A stretch of DNA of 15,278 nucleotides, taken from JAPSGM01 sp036258735. Lineage in GTDB: Bacteria > Chloroflexota > Limnocylindria > QHBO01. Location of the stretch: the NCBI GenBank assembly GCA_036258735.1, contig DATADC010000161.1, forward strand, positions 1 to 15,278, read 5' to 3'. Position numbers and translations under genes: made by a program. Of the stretch, positions 1 to 7,130 are shown one piece after another. A model generated the notes under the pieces. The model did not search any database, was not told where the DNA came from, and saw only the letters and a program-made list of their open reading frames with translations. The first letter of the stretch is position 1, and every line of letters begins with the position of its first letter.

Positions 1-255
1 CCCGCCTACGAGACGCGGGCCGAGCTGCGCATGCTGCGCGCGCTCGGCGCCGACGCGGTAGGCATGTCGACGGTCCACGAGCTGCTGGTTGCCCGCCATC
101 AGGGCGCGCGGGTGCTGGGCTTCAGCCTTATCACCAACAAGGCCACGCCGGACATGGAGGGCGAGGTGACGCACGCCGAGGTGCTGGAGATGGGACCCGT
201 CGGGGCGGCGCGCCTGGTCAACGTCCTGCGCGAGCTGCTGCCGGAGCTGGCCTGA
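1..255 (+). CDS. punA: Purine nucleoside phosphorylase, C-terminal part (5' end outside window)
   Basis: The frame is open from base 1, so only the last 84 residues are present. The visible part matches the trimeric (class II) purine nucleoside phosphorylase family, which cleaves purine ribonucleosides with phosphate to the free base and ribose-1-phosphate in the cytosol. Signatures are PAYETRAELRML at fragment residues 1-12, GADAVGMSTVHE at 16-27 (the Met of GMST lies in the ribose/phosphate site) and FSLITNKA at 41-48. The Asn in ITNK is the base-binding residue typical of 6-oxopurine enzymes; the related methylthioadenosine phosphorylases carry Asp at this region, so MTAP is less likely. 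The stop TGA directly abuts the GTG of the next gene, which suggests one operon. The family call is firm; the symbol is by analogy with Bacillus-type enzymes. Confidence 0.88.
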   Translation, partial: PAYETRAELRMLRALGADAVGMSTVHELLVARHQGARVLGFSLITNKATPDMEGEVTHAEVLEMGPVGAARLVNVLRELLPELA

Positions 256-882
256 GTGCTGTTCTCCAACGACCCCGCGGCGCTGGTCGGCATCCTCGTC
301 GCGCTCCTGGTGGGCCTGACCTTCCACGAGTTCAGCCACGCGTTCGTGGCCGACCAGCTGGGCGACCATCGGCCGCGGGCGCTGGGCCGCGTCAGCCTCA
401 ACCCGGCCGACCACATCGACCCGTTGGGCGCCATCATGCTGCTGGTCGCCGGCTTCGGCTGGGCCAAACCTGTGCCGGTCAACCCCGCCGCGTTGCGCCC
501 CGGTCGTCGGGCCATGAGCGCGGTGGCCGCCGCTGGACCGCTGGCCAACGTGGTGGTGGCATTGGTGGCGGCGGTCAGCTTCCGGCTGCTCGACACGCTT
601 GGCCTCGAGGGCTTCGCCCGCGAGGTGGCGTTCTACACGGTCGTGTTCAACTTCGTGCTGGCCCTCTTCAACCTGCTGCCCATCCCTCCGCTGGACGGCT
701 ACAACATCGTGCTGCCCTTCCTTCCCATCCGCCTGGCCTGGCAGGTCCAGGCCTACGCCCAGTACGGCATGTTCCTCCTGCTCGGGCTGGTCCTGATCAG
801 CTCCGTCATGCCCGGGCCCGGCCCGCTGTCGTGGATCTTCGAGCTGGCCAGCGTCCTGACCCGGCTGGCCATAGGTGCCTAG
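256..882 (+). CDS. Site-2 protease-like M50 family membrane metalloprotease
   Basis: A 208-residue multi-pass membrane protein of the short M50 (site-2 protease, RseP/SpoIVFB-like) family without a PDZ domain. HEFSH at residues 24-28 supplies the two zinc-binding histidines and the catalytic Glu25. FNLLPIPPLDGYN (138-150) supplies the third ligand, Asp147. FGWAKPVPVNP (67-77) and AAAGPLANV (91-99) are further family blocks. Hydrophobic stretches lie at about 8-24, 58-66, 88-112, 124-142 and 172-186. Such enzymes cut transmembrane substrates within the bilayer; the substrate here is unknown. The GTG start follows the upstream stop with no gap, and a GGAG at 243-246 sits at SD distance. M50 genes often lie just upstream of scpA in Gram-positive and Chloroflexota genomes, which fits this context. 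Confidence 0.92.
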   Translation: MLFSNDPAALVGILVALLVGLTFHEFSHAFVADQLGDHRPRALGRVSLNPADHIDPLGAIMLLVAGFGWAKPVPVNPAALRPGRRAMSAVAAAGPLANVVVALVAAVSFRLLDTLGLEGFAREVAFYTVVFNFVLALFNLLPIPPLDGYNIVLPFLPIRLAWQVQAYAQYGMFLLLGLVLISSVMPGPGPLSWIFELASVLTRLAIGA

Positions 883-887
883 CCGGG

Positions 888-1373
888 GTGGGCCGTGTTT
901 CCCAGTTCGTCCGCCACCTCGCCGCGCGCGTGTCGGCCGACGAGGAGGCGCGCGCCCGGCAGCTGCTGCCGGCGGACGCCTGGGCGCTGTGGCTGTCCAT
1001 GCCCGTGGCGGACCGCCGCCACGCTCTCGACGTGGTCGCCAACCTCGAGCGCCAGGGATGGACCGATCCGGACCTGGTCGCCGCGGCGCTCCTTCACGAC
1101 GCGGCCAAGGGTTCCCGCCTGCGTTTGTGGCATCGGGTTGGCGGCGTCCTGCTCGAGGCCGGCGCGCCGCGATTGCTGGCACGGATGGCGTCGCCTTCGC
1201 CATCATCGTGGGGCTATGCCTGGTTCCTGTATCTCCATCACGCCCGCCTTTCGGCCGACGCCGCCCTGCAGGCGGGATGCTCGGAGCGCACGGCCGCGTT
1301 CATCCGGGGCAGCGTTCCTCCCGCCGACGGTCCGGCGGCCCATGCCCTCCACCTGGCCGATGAGGCGGCCTGA
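888..1373 (+). CDS. Small HD-domain protein (putative phosphohydrolase)
   Basis: A 161-residue soluble protein with the layout of a small HD-superfamily metal-dependent phosphohydrolase. His45 (in ADRRHALDV) fits the first ligand, His70-Asp71 (LVAAALLHDAAKG) the HD doublet with the usual Lys74, His117/His118 (YLHHARLS) a later histidine, and Asp158 (HLADEAA) the terminal aspartate. Substrate unknown. The GTG at 888 is chosen because an AGGTG SD-like element lies 10 nt upstream and homology-like sequence begins right after; an ATG at 831 in the same frame would overlap the M50 gene by over 50 nt and is less likely. It lies between the M50 protease and scpA with gaps of 5 and 6 nt, so it is almost certainly co-transcribed. 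The HD family call is good; any specific function would be a guess. Confidence 0.78.
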   Translation: MGRVSQFVRHLAARVSADEEARARQLLPADAWALWLSMPVADRRHALDVVANLERQGWTDPDLVAAALLHDAAKGSRLRLWHRVGGVLLEAGAPRLLARMASPSPSSWGYAWFLYLHHARLSADAALQAGCSERTAAFIRGSVPPADGPAAHALHLADEAA

Positions 1374-1379
1374 GGGCTG

Positions 1380-2153
1380 ATGCCGCTTCAGCCCATCGCC
1401 ATCGAGCCCGAGGCCGATGCCCCCGCGCTGCCCGCACCCCACTTCGAGGTCAGGCTGGACGTGTTCGCCGGGCCGCTGGACCTGCTGCTGCACCTGATCG
1501 AGTCGCGGGAGCTGGATGTCCTGACCGTCCCGCTGGCCGAGCTGGCCGACGCTTACGTCGAGCACCTGGCCAGCCACCCCGTCGCCGCCGAGCAGCTGGC
1601 CGACTTCGTGGCCGTCGCTTCGCAGCTCATCCTGATCAAGTCGCGCCGGCTGCTCCCCGGCGAGCCCGCCACGGTCGTCATGGACGCGGCCGACGAGCCG
1701 GACGAGGAGGAGCTGCGCCGGCGGCTGGTCGAGTACCGGGTTCTGCGCGACGCGGCTCGCGAGCTCGGCGAGCGCGACGGCCGCTCCCCGGCGTACCGGC
1801 GCGAGCCGCGCGAGTCGGACCTGCCCGAGGCGCCGGCCGCGCCGTTGCCCGCATCGGTCCTGGCCGAGGCGCTGGACCGGCTGGCGGCCATCCCCGAGCC
1901 GGAGCCGCCGCCACCCGAGGTCGTGCCACGTGAGGTCACCATCGCCATGCAGTTGGCCGTGCTGCGGTCGGCCCTGGCCGCGTCGGGACGAGTGGTGTTA
2001 CAGCAGCTCCTGGCCGCCTGCCGTTCCAGGACCGAGGCCACGGTCACGATCATGGCCATGCTGGAGCTGGTGAGGCGAAGGGACGCGAGAGTGCGGCAGG
2101 ACGAGCTGTTCGGCCCCATCCTGCTCGAGCGCCCCGAAGGAGCCGCCGGGTGA
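1380..2153 (+). CDS. scpA: Segregation and condensation protein A (kleisin)
   Basis: A 257-residue ScpA-type kleisin that bridges the SMC ATPase heads and binds ScpB to form the bacterial condensin for chromosome compaction and segregation. The N-terminal signature FEVRLDVFAGPLDLLLHLIE (22-41) and the following helix LADFVAVASQLILIKSRRLLP are classic. A charged, Pro/Ala-rich linker occupies roughly residues 125-180. The C-terminal winged helix, which docks on the SMC head, includes VVLQQLLAACRSRTEATVT and ends in DELFGPILLE. The ATG at 1380 follows a GAGGG element by about 4 nt. The last codons overlap the scpB GTG start by 4 nt, a standard coupling. smc itself is not in this window. Confidence 0.95.
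   Translation: MPLQPIAIEPEADAPALPAPHFEVRLDVFAGPLDLLLHLIESRELDVLTVPLAELADAYVEHLASHPVAAEQLADFVAVASQLILIKSRRLLPGEPATVVMDAADEPDEEELRRRLVEYRVLRDAARELGERDGRSPAYRREPRESDLPEAPAAPLPASVLAEALDRLAAIPEPEPPPPEVVPREVTIAMQLAVLRSALAASGRVVLQQLLAACRSRTEATVTIMAMLELVRRRDARVRQDELFGPILLERPEGAAG
2137..2142 (+). promoter_or_regulatory. Ribosome binding site of scpB
   Basis: AAGGAG lies inside the 3' end of scpA, 7 nt before the GTG start of scpB. It is one of the few near-perfect Shine-Dalgarno sequences in the window and fixes the GTG at 2150 as the start. Confidence 0.8.
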
Positions 2154-2737
2154 CGGTTGCGGACGACCTCGGCGCGTTCCTGGAGGCGTTGCTCTTCGTC
2201 GCCGAGCGGCCCCTGTCCACGGCCGAGGTAGCGCAGCTGGGCGGCGTGTCGGCGGTGCAGGCGGAGGCCGCCCTGGCGGCGCTCGGCGAGGAGTTGGCGG
2301 GGGATGGACGCGGACTGCGGCTGCAGCGACTGGACGACGCCTGGCAGCTCGCCACGGCGCCGGAGGTCGGGGAGCGGCTGGCGACCTACGCCGCTCGTGA
2401 AGAGGCGCGTCTCAGCCCCGCCGCGCTCGAGGCACTGGCGGTGGTCGCCTACCGCCAGCCGTGCACCCGGGCCGACGTGGAGCGGGTGCGCGGCGTGGAC
2501 TCGGACTACGTCATGCGTTCGCTGCTGCACCGACGCCTGATTGCCGAAGTCGGGCGGCGCGACACGCCGGGCCGGCCGATCCTGTACGCCACGACCTTCG
2601 CCTTCCTGGAGCGATTCGGCCTCACCTCGCTCGACGACCTGCCGCCGCTGAGCTCGCAGGCCGCGGCGGCTACCGCCCTCGCCACCATGGCCGATGCCGA
2701 CACGCCACTGGCCCGCGAGCCGGCCGATGCCGGCTGA
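2150..2737 (+). CDS. scpB: Segregation and condensation protein B
   Basis: A 195-residue ScpB made of two winged-helix domains, which dimerises and binds the ScpA linker in the SMC-ScpAB complex. The opening LGAFLEALLFVAERPLSTAE (residues 4-23) is the family hallmark. The second winged helix contains LSPAALEALAVVAYRQP and ADVERVRGVDSDYVMRSLL, then the GRP-ILYATTFAFLERFGLTSLDDLPPL block that ends most ScpB proteins. An Ala/Thr-rich tail of about 25 residues follows. The GTG start overlaps the scpA stop (GTGA) and has an AAGGAG SD 7 nt upstream. The 3' end overlaps the ATG of the next gene (2727) by 11 nt. Confidence 0.95.
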   Translation: MTVADDLGAFLEALLFVAERPLSTAEVAQLGGVSAVQAEAALAALGEELAGDGRGLRLQRLDDAWQLATAPEVGERLATYAAREEARLSPAALEALAVVAYRQPCTRADVERVRGVDSDYVMRSLLHRRLIAEVGRRDTPGRPILYATTFAFLERFGLTSLDDLPPLSSQAAAATALATMADADTPLAREPADAG

Positions 2738-4220
2738 GCGGCTCCAGAAGCTGCTGGCCCAGGCGGGCGTCGCGTCGCGTCGGGCGTCCGAGGAGCTGAT
2801 CGCCGCCGGCCGCGTGGCGGTCAACGGCAAGCCAGCTCGCATCGGACAGTCGGCCGACCCGGCGGTGGACCGCATCACGCTCGACGGCAAGCCCATCGGC
2901 CCCGTGGAGCGTCGGGTTCACTTCGCGGTCCACAAGCCGGCGGGCTACGTGTCGTCGTCCCGTGACGAGCGCGGCCGGCGCTCGGTGGTGCGGCTGCTGC
3001 GAGGCGCACCCGAGGCCGCCGGCTCGCGGCTGTGGCCAGCGGGGCGCCTGGACGTCGACTCGGAGGGCCTACTGGTCGTGACCAACGACGGCGAGTGGGC
3101 CAACCGGTTCCTGCACCCGCGGTACGGCGTCGAGCGCGAGTACGCCGTCCTGGTGGACCGCGCCCCGCATCCGGACGACGTGGTCGCCCTGCTCGACGGC
3201 GTGCAGCTGTCCGATGGGCCGGCGCGCCTCGTCTCGCTGCGCGCCGCGCCGCCTCCGGCAGAGGTCGAGCGAGAGCCCGACGAGGGCGGGACGTGGCTAC
3301 GCGTGCGCGTGACGGAGGGTCGCAAGCGCGAGATCCGCCGCATCTTCGCCGCGGTCCGGCTCCGTGTCCTGCGCCTGGTGCGGACGCACTTCGGGCAGCT
3401 CACGCTCGATGGCCTGGCGCGCGGCGCCTGGCGGACGCTGGAGGCGGCCGAGGTCGAGGCGGTGTCCGGGGCGGCCGCCACGCGGCCTCCCGCCCGCCCG
3501 CGGCGCACGCCGGTGGCGGTCGCCATCGACGGGCCATCCGGCTCCGGCAAGAGCACCGTGGGCCACGCGCTGGCGCAGCGCATCGAGGCGAACTTCGTCG
3601 ACACCGGGCTGATGTACCGCGCTCTGACCCTGGCCGCCCTGGAACGAGGCCTCGACCCCGACGACGCCGAGGCGCTCGGCCGGCTCGCGATCGCCGTGCG
3701 GATCGAGGTGCGGCGGCCGCTCCCACCGGAGCGGGACCGCCGGGAGACGGTCCTGCTGGACGGGATTGACGTCACGCACGAGGCGCGCGCGCCGCGCATC
3801 GACCGCGCCGTGAGCGCCGTCAGCCGCCACGCCGCCGTCCGCGAAGCCATGCTGGGCGTCCAGCGCGCGCTGGCGCGCGAGGAGGACACCGTGATGGTCG
3901 GCCGTGACATCGGCACCGTGGTGCTGCCCGACGCCAAGCTCAAGGTCTTCCTGGTCGCCGATGCCCGCGTGCGCGCCGCCCGCCGCGCGGCGGAGATGGG
4001 TCGGCCGGACCGCGTCGACGAGTACCTCCGCGAGATCGAGGAGCGCGACGCCGCCGACTCCAACCGACCGGTGGCGCCCCTGCGTCGCCCGCGCGGTGCC
4101 CTGGTGCTCGACACCGGCGAGCTGAGCGTCGACGCCTGCGTGGACGCCATCGTGGCCCGGCTGCCGGGCGGCGCCGCGGCTTCGACCGCGGCGCCCGCGG
4201 ACGCATCGGTCCGGGCCTAG
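2727..4220 (+). CDS. Fusion of RluB-type 23S rRNA pseudouridine synthase and cytidylate kinase
   Basis: A single 497-residue ORF with two enzymes. Residues 1-60 are an S4 RNA-binding domain (ERLQKLLAQAGVASRR). Residues 64-250 are an RsuA/RluB-family pseudouridine synthase, with catalytic Asp109 in PAGRLDVDSEGLL and the GRKREIRR motif. After a linker rich in Ala, Pro and Arg comes a full cytidylate kinase from about 263: Walker A GPSGSGKST (269-277), VDTGLMYRAL, VGRDIGTVVLPDA and ADSNRPVAPL. It would isomerise a 23S rRNA uridine and convert CMP/dCMP to the diphosphate. The start at 2727 puts the S4 domain at the N-terminus; an in-frame ATG at 2694 is possible. No stop or frame change separates the halves. 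An in-frame GTG at 3513 could initiate a free kinase, but no good SD precedes it. rluB and cmk are usually adjacent separate genes in actinobacteria. Confidence 0.93.
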   Translation: MPAERLQKLLAQAGVASRRASEELIAAGRVAVNGKPARIGQSADPAVDRITLDGKPIGPVERRVHFAVHKPAGYVSSSRDERGRRSVVRLLRGAPEAAGSRLWPAGRLDVDSEGLLVVTNDGEWANRFLHPRYGVEREYAVLVDRAPHPDDVVALLDGVQLSDGPARLVSLRAAPPPAEVEREPDEGGTWLRVRVTEGRKREIRRIFAAVRLRVLRLVRTHFGQLTLDGLARGAWRTLEAAEVEAVSGAAATRPPARPRRTPVAVAIDGPSGSGKSTVGHALAQRIEANFVDTGLMYRALTLAALERGLDPDDAEALGRLAIAVRIEVRRPLPPERDRRETVLLDGIDVTHEARAPRIDRAVSAVSRHAAVREAMLGVQRALAREEDTVMVGRDIGTVVLPDAKLKVFLVADARVRAARRAAEMGRPDRVDEYLREIEERDAADSNRPVAPLRRPRGALVLDTGELSVDACVDAIVARLPGGAAASTAAPADASVRA

Positions 4221-4880
4221 GTGCGCACCTGGTTCTTCCATCCGGGAGCCACCATCACCGGCTGGCTGCTCTGGGTACTGGGCCCGCCCACCGTGCTCGG
4301 GCTGGAGAATGTTCCGCGCGGCGGCGCCTACTTGGTGGTGGCCAATCACTGCTCAAACCTCGACCCTCTGGGGCTCGGCTGGGCGGTTGGCCACCGGACG
4401 GGGAGGGTCGTCCACTTCATGGCCAAGGCCGAGGTCCGCGGCTGGCCGATCATCGGCTGGCTGGCGCTGCAGGCGGGCGCCTTCTACGTGCGCCGTGGCT
4501 CCGGGGATCGAGCGGCGCACCGACGGGCCCTTGAGCTGCTCGCCTCGGGGCGGCCGCTGGCGCTCTTTCCGGAGGGGACTCGTAGCCGGGACGGGCGCCT
4601 CAAGGAGCCGCGTGCGGGAGCCGCCATGCTGGCCATGCGGACCGGCGTTCCGCTGCTGCCGGTCGGGATCGGCGGAACGCAGCGCGTCTTCGGGGGCGGT
4701 CGCTGGTGGCCGCGCCGGACGCCGCTGGTCTTTCGCGTGGGACGGCCCTTCAGCCTGCCGCCGCTCGATGACCCGGACCGCGCCGCGCTGCGCGCCGCGA
4801 GCGAGCGGATCATGCGCGAGATCGCAGTGCTCCTGCCACCCGAGCAGCGCGGCCGCTGGGACGACCGGCTTGGCGACTGA
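4221..4880 (+). CDS. plsC: 1-acyl-sn-glycerol-3-phosphate acyltransferase (PlsC family)
   Basis: A 219-residue acyltransferase of the LPLAT/PlsC family, which acylates lysophosphatidic acid to phosphatidic acid at the membrane. The four family blocks are present: NHCSNLD (residues 42-48, the HX4D catalytic pair His43 and Asp48), GAFYVRRGSGDR (86-97), FPEGTRSRDG (116-125, acceptor phosphate binding) and VPLLPVGIGGTQ (143-154). A hydrophobic N-terminal segment (about 12-27) likely anchors it. The GTG start follows the TAG of the upstream gene with no gap and no visible SD, so translation is probably coupled. cmk-plsC adjacency is familiar from Firmicutes. The sn-2 position is the family default; acyl donor preference cannot be read. 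Confidence 0.92.
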   Translation: MRTWFFHPGATITGWLLWVLGPPTVLGLENVPRGGAYLVVANHCSNLDPLGLGWAVGHRTGRVVHFMAKAEVRGWPIIGWLALQAGAFYVRRGSGDRAAHRRALELLASGRPLALFPEGTRSRDGRLKEPRAGAAMLAMRTGVPLLPVGIGGTQRVFGGGRWWPRRTPLVFRVGRPFSLPPLDDPDRAALRAASERIMREIAVLLPPEQRGRWDDRLGD

Positions 4881-4945
4881 ACCAATTGCGGATGGTCCGG
4901 CGGTCCAGGTGTGAGCCCCTGACGGCCTAAAGCCGCGACGCCCGA

Positions 4946-4951
4946 TACACT
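4946..4951 (+). promoter_or_regulatory. Putative -10 element of a leaderless ispH transcript
   Basis: TACACT lies 8 nt before the ispH ATG inside the 79-nt plsC-ispH gap. Transcription from such a -10 would start at or next to the ATG, giving a leaderless mRNA, and no SD is visible. The same hexamer at nearly the same distance precedes der. No convincing -35 is seen. Confidence 0.6.
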
Positions 4952-4959
4952 TTGAATCA

Positions 4960-5844
4960 ATGACCACGGCGACTCCGACCCGCCCCGACGTGCGCATCGC
5001 GGAGCGCGCCGGCTTCTGCTACGGCGTGCGCCTGGCAATTGACAAGGCCAAGAAGGCTCGCGACGAGGGCAAGCCGGTCACGACCCTCGGCCAGCTCGTC
5101 CACAACCCGGGCATTAAGGCCGACCTGGCCGAGCGCGGCATCGTCACCGCCGACCTGGCCGACCAGATGGAGGGCGGGACTGTGGTCATCCGCGCCCACG
5201 GGGTGCCGAGGACCGAGATGGAGAGGCTCCAGGCCAAGCAGGGGCAGCTGGAGGTCATCGACGCCACCTGCACCTGGGTCCTCCAGTCGCAGAAGGCCGC
5301 CCGCGAGCTGGCGGAGGCGGGCTACACCGTGTGCATCATCGGCCATGAAGACCACCCCGAGGTGAAGGGAGTCCGCTCCTACGCCGGCGACAAGCACGTG
5401 GTCGTGGACGACATGGATCGGTCCACCTGGGAGCGCGTGCCGCGCACCAAGAAGCTGGGCGTCCTCAGCCAGTCCACCATCCTGCCGCACAAGCTGGAGG
5501 AGTTCGCCGCCTTCTGCCTGCGCCGATGCCACGACCTGCGCGTGGTCAACACCGTCTGCCCGGTCACGCTGACGCGCCAGGACGACTCGGTGAGGCTCGC
5601 CGCCGAGGTGGACGCCATGGTGGTGGTCGGCGGCAAGAACTCCTCGAACACCAAGGAGCTGGCGGTCAAGTGCCGCGAGGTCTGCCCTCAGACGATCCAC
5701 GTCTCCGATGCCGACGAGCTGGCGAGCGAGTGGGCCGATTGGCTGCGCGACAAGCCGCGCATCGGCATCACCGGCGGCACGTCCACCCCGGAGGGCGACC
5801 TCGAGGAGGTCCGCGACCGCGTCTACGCCCTGGCTGCCGCCTGA
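4960..5844 (+). CDS. ispH: 4-hydroxy-3-methylbut-2-enyl diphosphate reductase (IspH)
   Basis: A 294-residue IspH, the [4Fe-4S] enzyme that reduces HMBPP to IPP and DMAPP in the last step of the MEP isoprenoid pathway. The three cluster cysteines are Cys20 (ERAGFCYGVRLA), Cys104 (DATCTWV) and Cys200 (NTVCPVT). Substrate-binding residues are His48 (LVHNPGI), His80 (IRAHGVP), and His132 with Glu134 (GHEDHPEV). GGKNSSNTKEL and TGGTSTPE near the C-terminus are family signatures. The residue after Cys104 is Thr where most homologues have Pro. The ATG is placed by the N-terminal GFCYGV spacing and by the -10 hexamer 8 nt upstream. It forms its own transcription unit and converges on the glycosyltransferase with a 12-bp gap. 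Confidence 0.95.
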   Translation: MTTATPTRPDVRIAERAGFCYGVRLAIDKAKKARDEGKPVTTLGQLVHNPGIKADLAERGIVTADLADQMEGGTVVIRAHGVPRTEMERLQAKQGQLEVIDATCTWVLQSQKAARELAEAGYTVCIIGHEDHPEVKGVRSYAGDKHVVVDDMDRSTWERVPRTKKLGVLSQSTILPHKLEEFAAFCLRRCHDLRVVNTVCPVTLTRQDDSVRLAAEVDAMVVVGGKNSSNTKELAVKCREVCPQTIHVSDADELASEWADWLRDKPRIGITGGTSTPEGDLEEVRDRVYALAAA

Positions 5845-5860
5845 CCGGCACGCGGGTCAG
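5841..5860. repeat. Palindrome spanning the stop codons of two convergent genes
   Basis: CTGACC (5841-5846) and GGTCAG (5855-5860) are perfect inverted arms around an 8-nt loop. One arm contains the ispH TGA and the other contains the reverse-strand TGA of the glycosyltransferase. It could fold in either transcript and act as a short bidirectional 3' end structure. There is no U-tract on either side, so calling it an intrinsic terminator would be speculative. Confidence 0.5.
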
Positions 5861-7116
5861 CCGGTGACGCCGCCGTCCACCTCGCCTAGGAGCCGCCGCA
5901 ACCGACGACGCAGCACGCTGTAGGAGAGCCGCCGCCGCGCGATGTCGAAGTTGTGGCGCGCGATGCGCCGCTGCCGCGCGGGATTCGCCAGTGCCTCGCG
6001 CACGGCGGCCACCGTCTCATCGGTGATCGCTCCGTCGATCTCGATGAACTTGAAGCCCATCGGCGCGATGTCCGAGACGTAGACCGGGTAGCGGTTGACG
6101 ACCACCGGCTTGCCGTAGAAGACGGCCTCCAGCAGCGCGTTGCCGTAGCCCTCGTACAGGCTCGGGTAGGTGATCACGTCGGCCGCCAGGTAGGCGTCGT
6201 GCAGCGTGTGGGCGGGGCCGATGGGCCGGCCCTCGAAGTCGGGCTCGAACCGGTCGGCGGCGTAGCGCAGGCGCACGCCGGCGGCATCGGCCAGGCGCTC
6301 GATCTCGAGCAGGTAGTCCAGCCCCTCGTCCCCGGCCGGCGAGGTGATGAGCAGCACCGCGTGGGGATCCCCCAGGCATCGCACGAGCTCGATCGCCAGC
6401 TCGATGCCCTTGCGCGGCACCACCCGGGTCGGCTGCACGACCAGCAGGCCGCGATGGTCCATGCCCAGCTCGGACCGGATGCGGCGCCTGACGGCGGGAT
6501 GGGGACGCGGCCGAGGCCGCTCGAAGTCGAACACGTTGGGCACGACCAACGAGTCGATCCCGCGCCGCCGCCGCAGCTCGCCGGCGGCCAGGCTGTTGAT
6601 GGACGCGTGGCGCACCGTCGGCAGGTCAGGCGGGAAGGCCTCCTCCAGCACGTCGGGCACCACGCAATGGGCGAAGCGCTCGCGCTCCCACCAGTAATCG
6701 TGGTTGTGTCCGATGGCCGGCATGCCACGTCGTTCCACGACCCGCCGCAGCGCCACACCGAGCGGCAGGTGCATGGGGATGGCCCAGGCGTTCTCCACGA
6801 TGATGGCGTCCAGGCGCCTGACGTCGATCCACGAGTTGAGGACGGGGATCAGCAGGTCGGCCAGGCGGTCTATCTCGGCGCGGACAGCACCCGCATCGCT
6901 GTCGGGGTCGAATGCGGCGGCGGTGACGCGCGCGGCCGGTGGCCAGCCGAAGTGCATCGGCGGCACGAGGCGGGCATTGGCGCGCAGCGCATCGACCTCG
7001 CCGGCGCACAAACGGACGGTGTGGCCCATCCGCGCCAGCGCCATCTCCCACTTGGTGGCCTCGAAGGTGACTCCGTCGACGCCGGCCAGGCGGGTGGCCG
7101 CGATCCCGATTCGCAT
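5857..7116 (-). CDS. GT-B glycosyltransferase, family 4-like, substrate unknown
   Basis: A 419-residue GT-B fold glycosyltransferase with a C-terminal 'glycosyl transferases group 1' domain. Sugar-nucleotide binding residues are Arg231 and Lys236 in QPTRVVPRKGIELA, and the EX7E motif is Glu322/Glu330 in LYEGYGNALLEA, followed by GKPVVVNRYPVYVSD. The N-terminal half has MRIGIAATRLAGVDGVTFE (1-19), the acceptor-side start of many retaining GT4 enzymes, and an unusual aromatic block GHNHDYWWERERF (136-148). No signal peptide or membrane span is seen, so it is probably cytosolic. Known relatives make glycolipids, polysaccharides or compatible solutes; I cannot assign a donor or acceptor. It is the only minus-strand gene inside the housekeeping run. 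A TAGCAT hexamer 8 nt before the ATG supports this start and a leaderless mRNA. Confidence 0.88.
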   Translation of the reverse strand: MRIGIAATRLAGVDGVTFEATKWEMALARMGHTVRLCAGEVDALRANARLVPPMHFGWPPAARVTAAAFDPDSDAGAVRAEIDRLADLLIPVLNSWIDVRRLDAIIVENAWAIPMHLPLGVALRRVVERRGMPAIGHNHDYWWERERFAHCVVPDVLEEAFPPDLPTVRHASINSLAAGELRRRRGIDSLVVPNVFDFERPRPRPHPAVRRRIRSELGMDHRGLLVVQPTRVVPRKGIELAIELVRCLGDPHAVLLITSPAGDEGLDYLLEIERLADAAGVRLRYAADRFEPDFEGRPIGPAHTLHDAYLAADVITYPSLYEGYGNALLEAVFYGKPVVVNRYPVYVSDIAPMGFKFIEIDGAITDETVAAVREALANPARQRRIARHNFDIARRRLSYSVLRRRLRRLLGEVDGGVTG

Positions 7117-7124
7117 CGGGCCCG

Positions 7125-7130
7125 ATGCTA
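7125..7130 (-). promoter_or_regulatory. Putative -10 element of the glycosyltransferase (minus strand)
   Basis: Read on the minus strand, TAGCAT is followed by 8 nt and then the ATG at 7116, the arrangement seen at ispH and der. It implies a leaderless transcript. The motif is degenerate, so support comes mainly from the matching spacing. Confidence 0.5.

Noticed and set aside
2694..2726. Upstream in-frame ATG as the start of the RluB-Cmk fusion
   Set aside because: It would add 11 residues before an S4 domain that normally begins at the N-terminus and deepen the overlap with scpB; no SD favours it. It remains possible.
1553..2896. Long minus-strand ORF of 447 codons opposite scpA, scpB and the S4 domain
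   Set aside because: Composition is Ser/Arg-rich with no recognisable domain, and the plus strand carries three clear genes. Long antisense frames are expected at this GC content.
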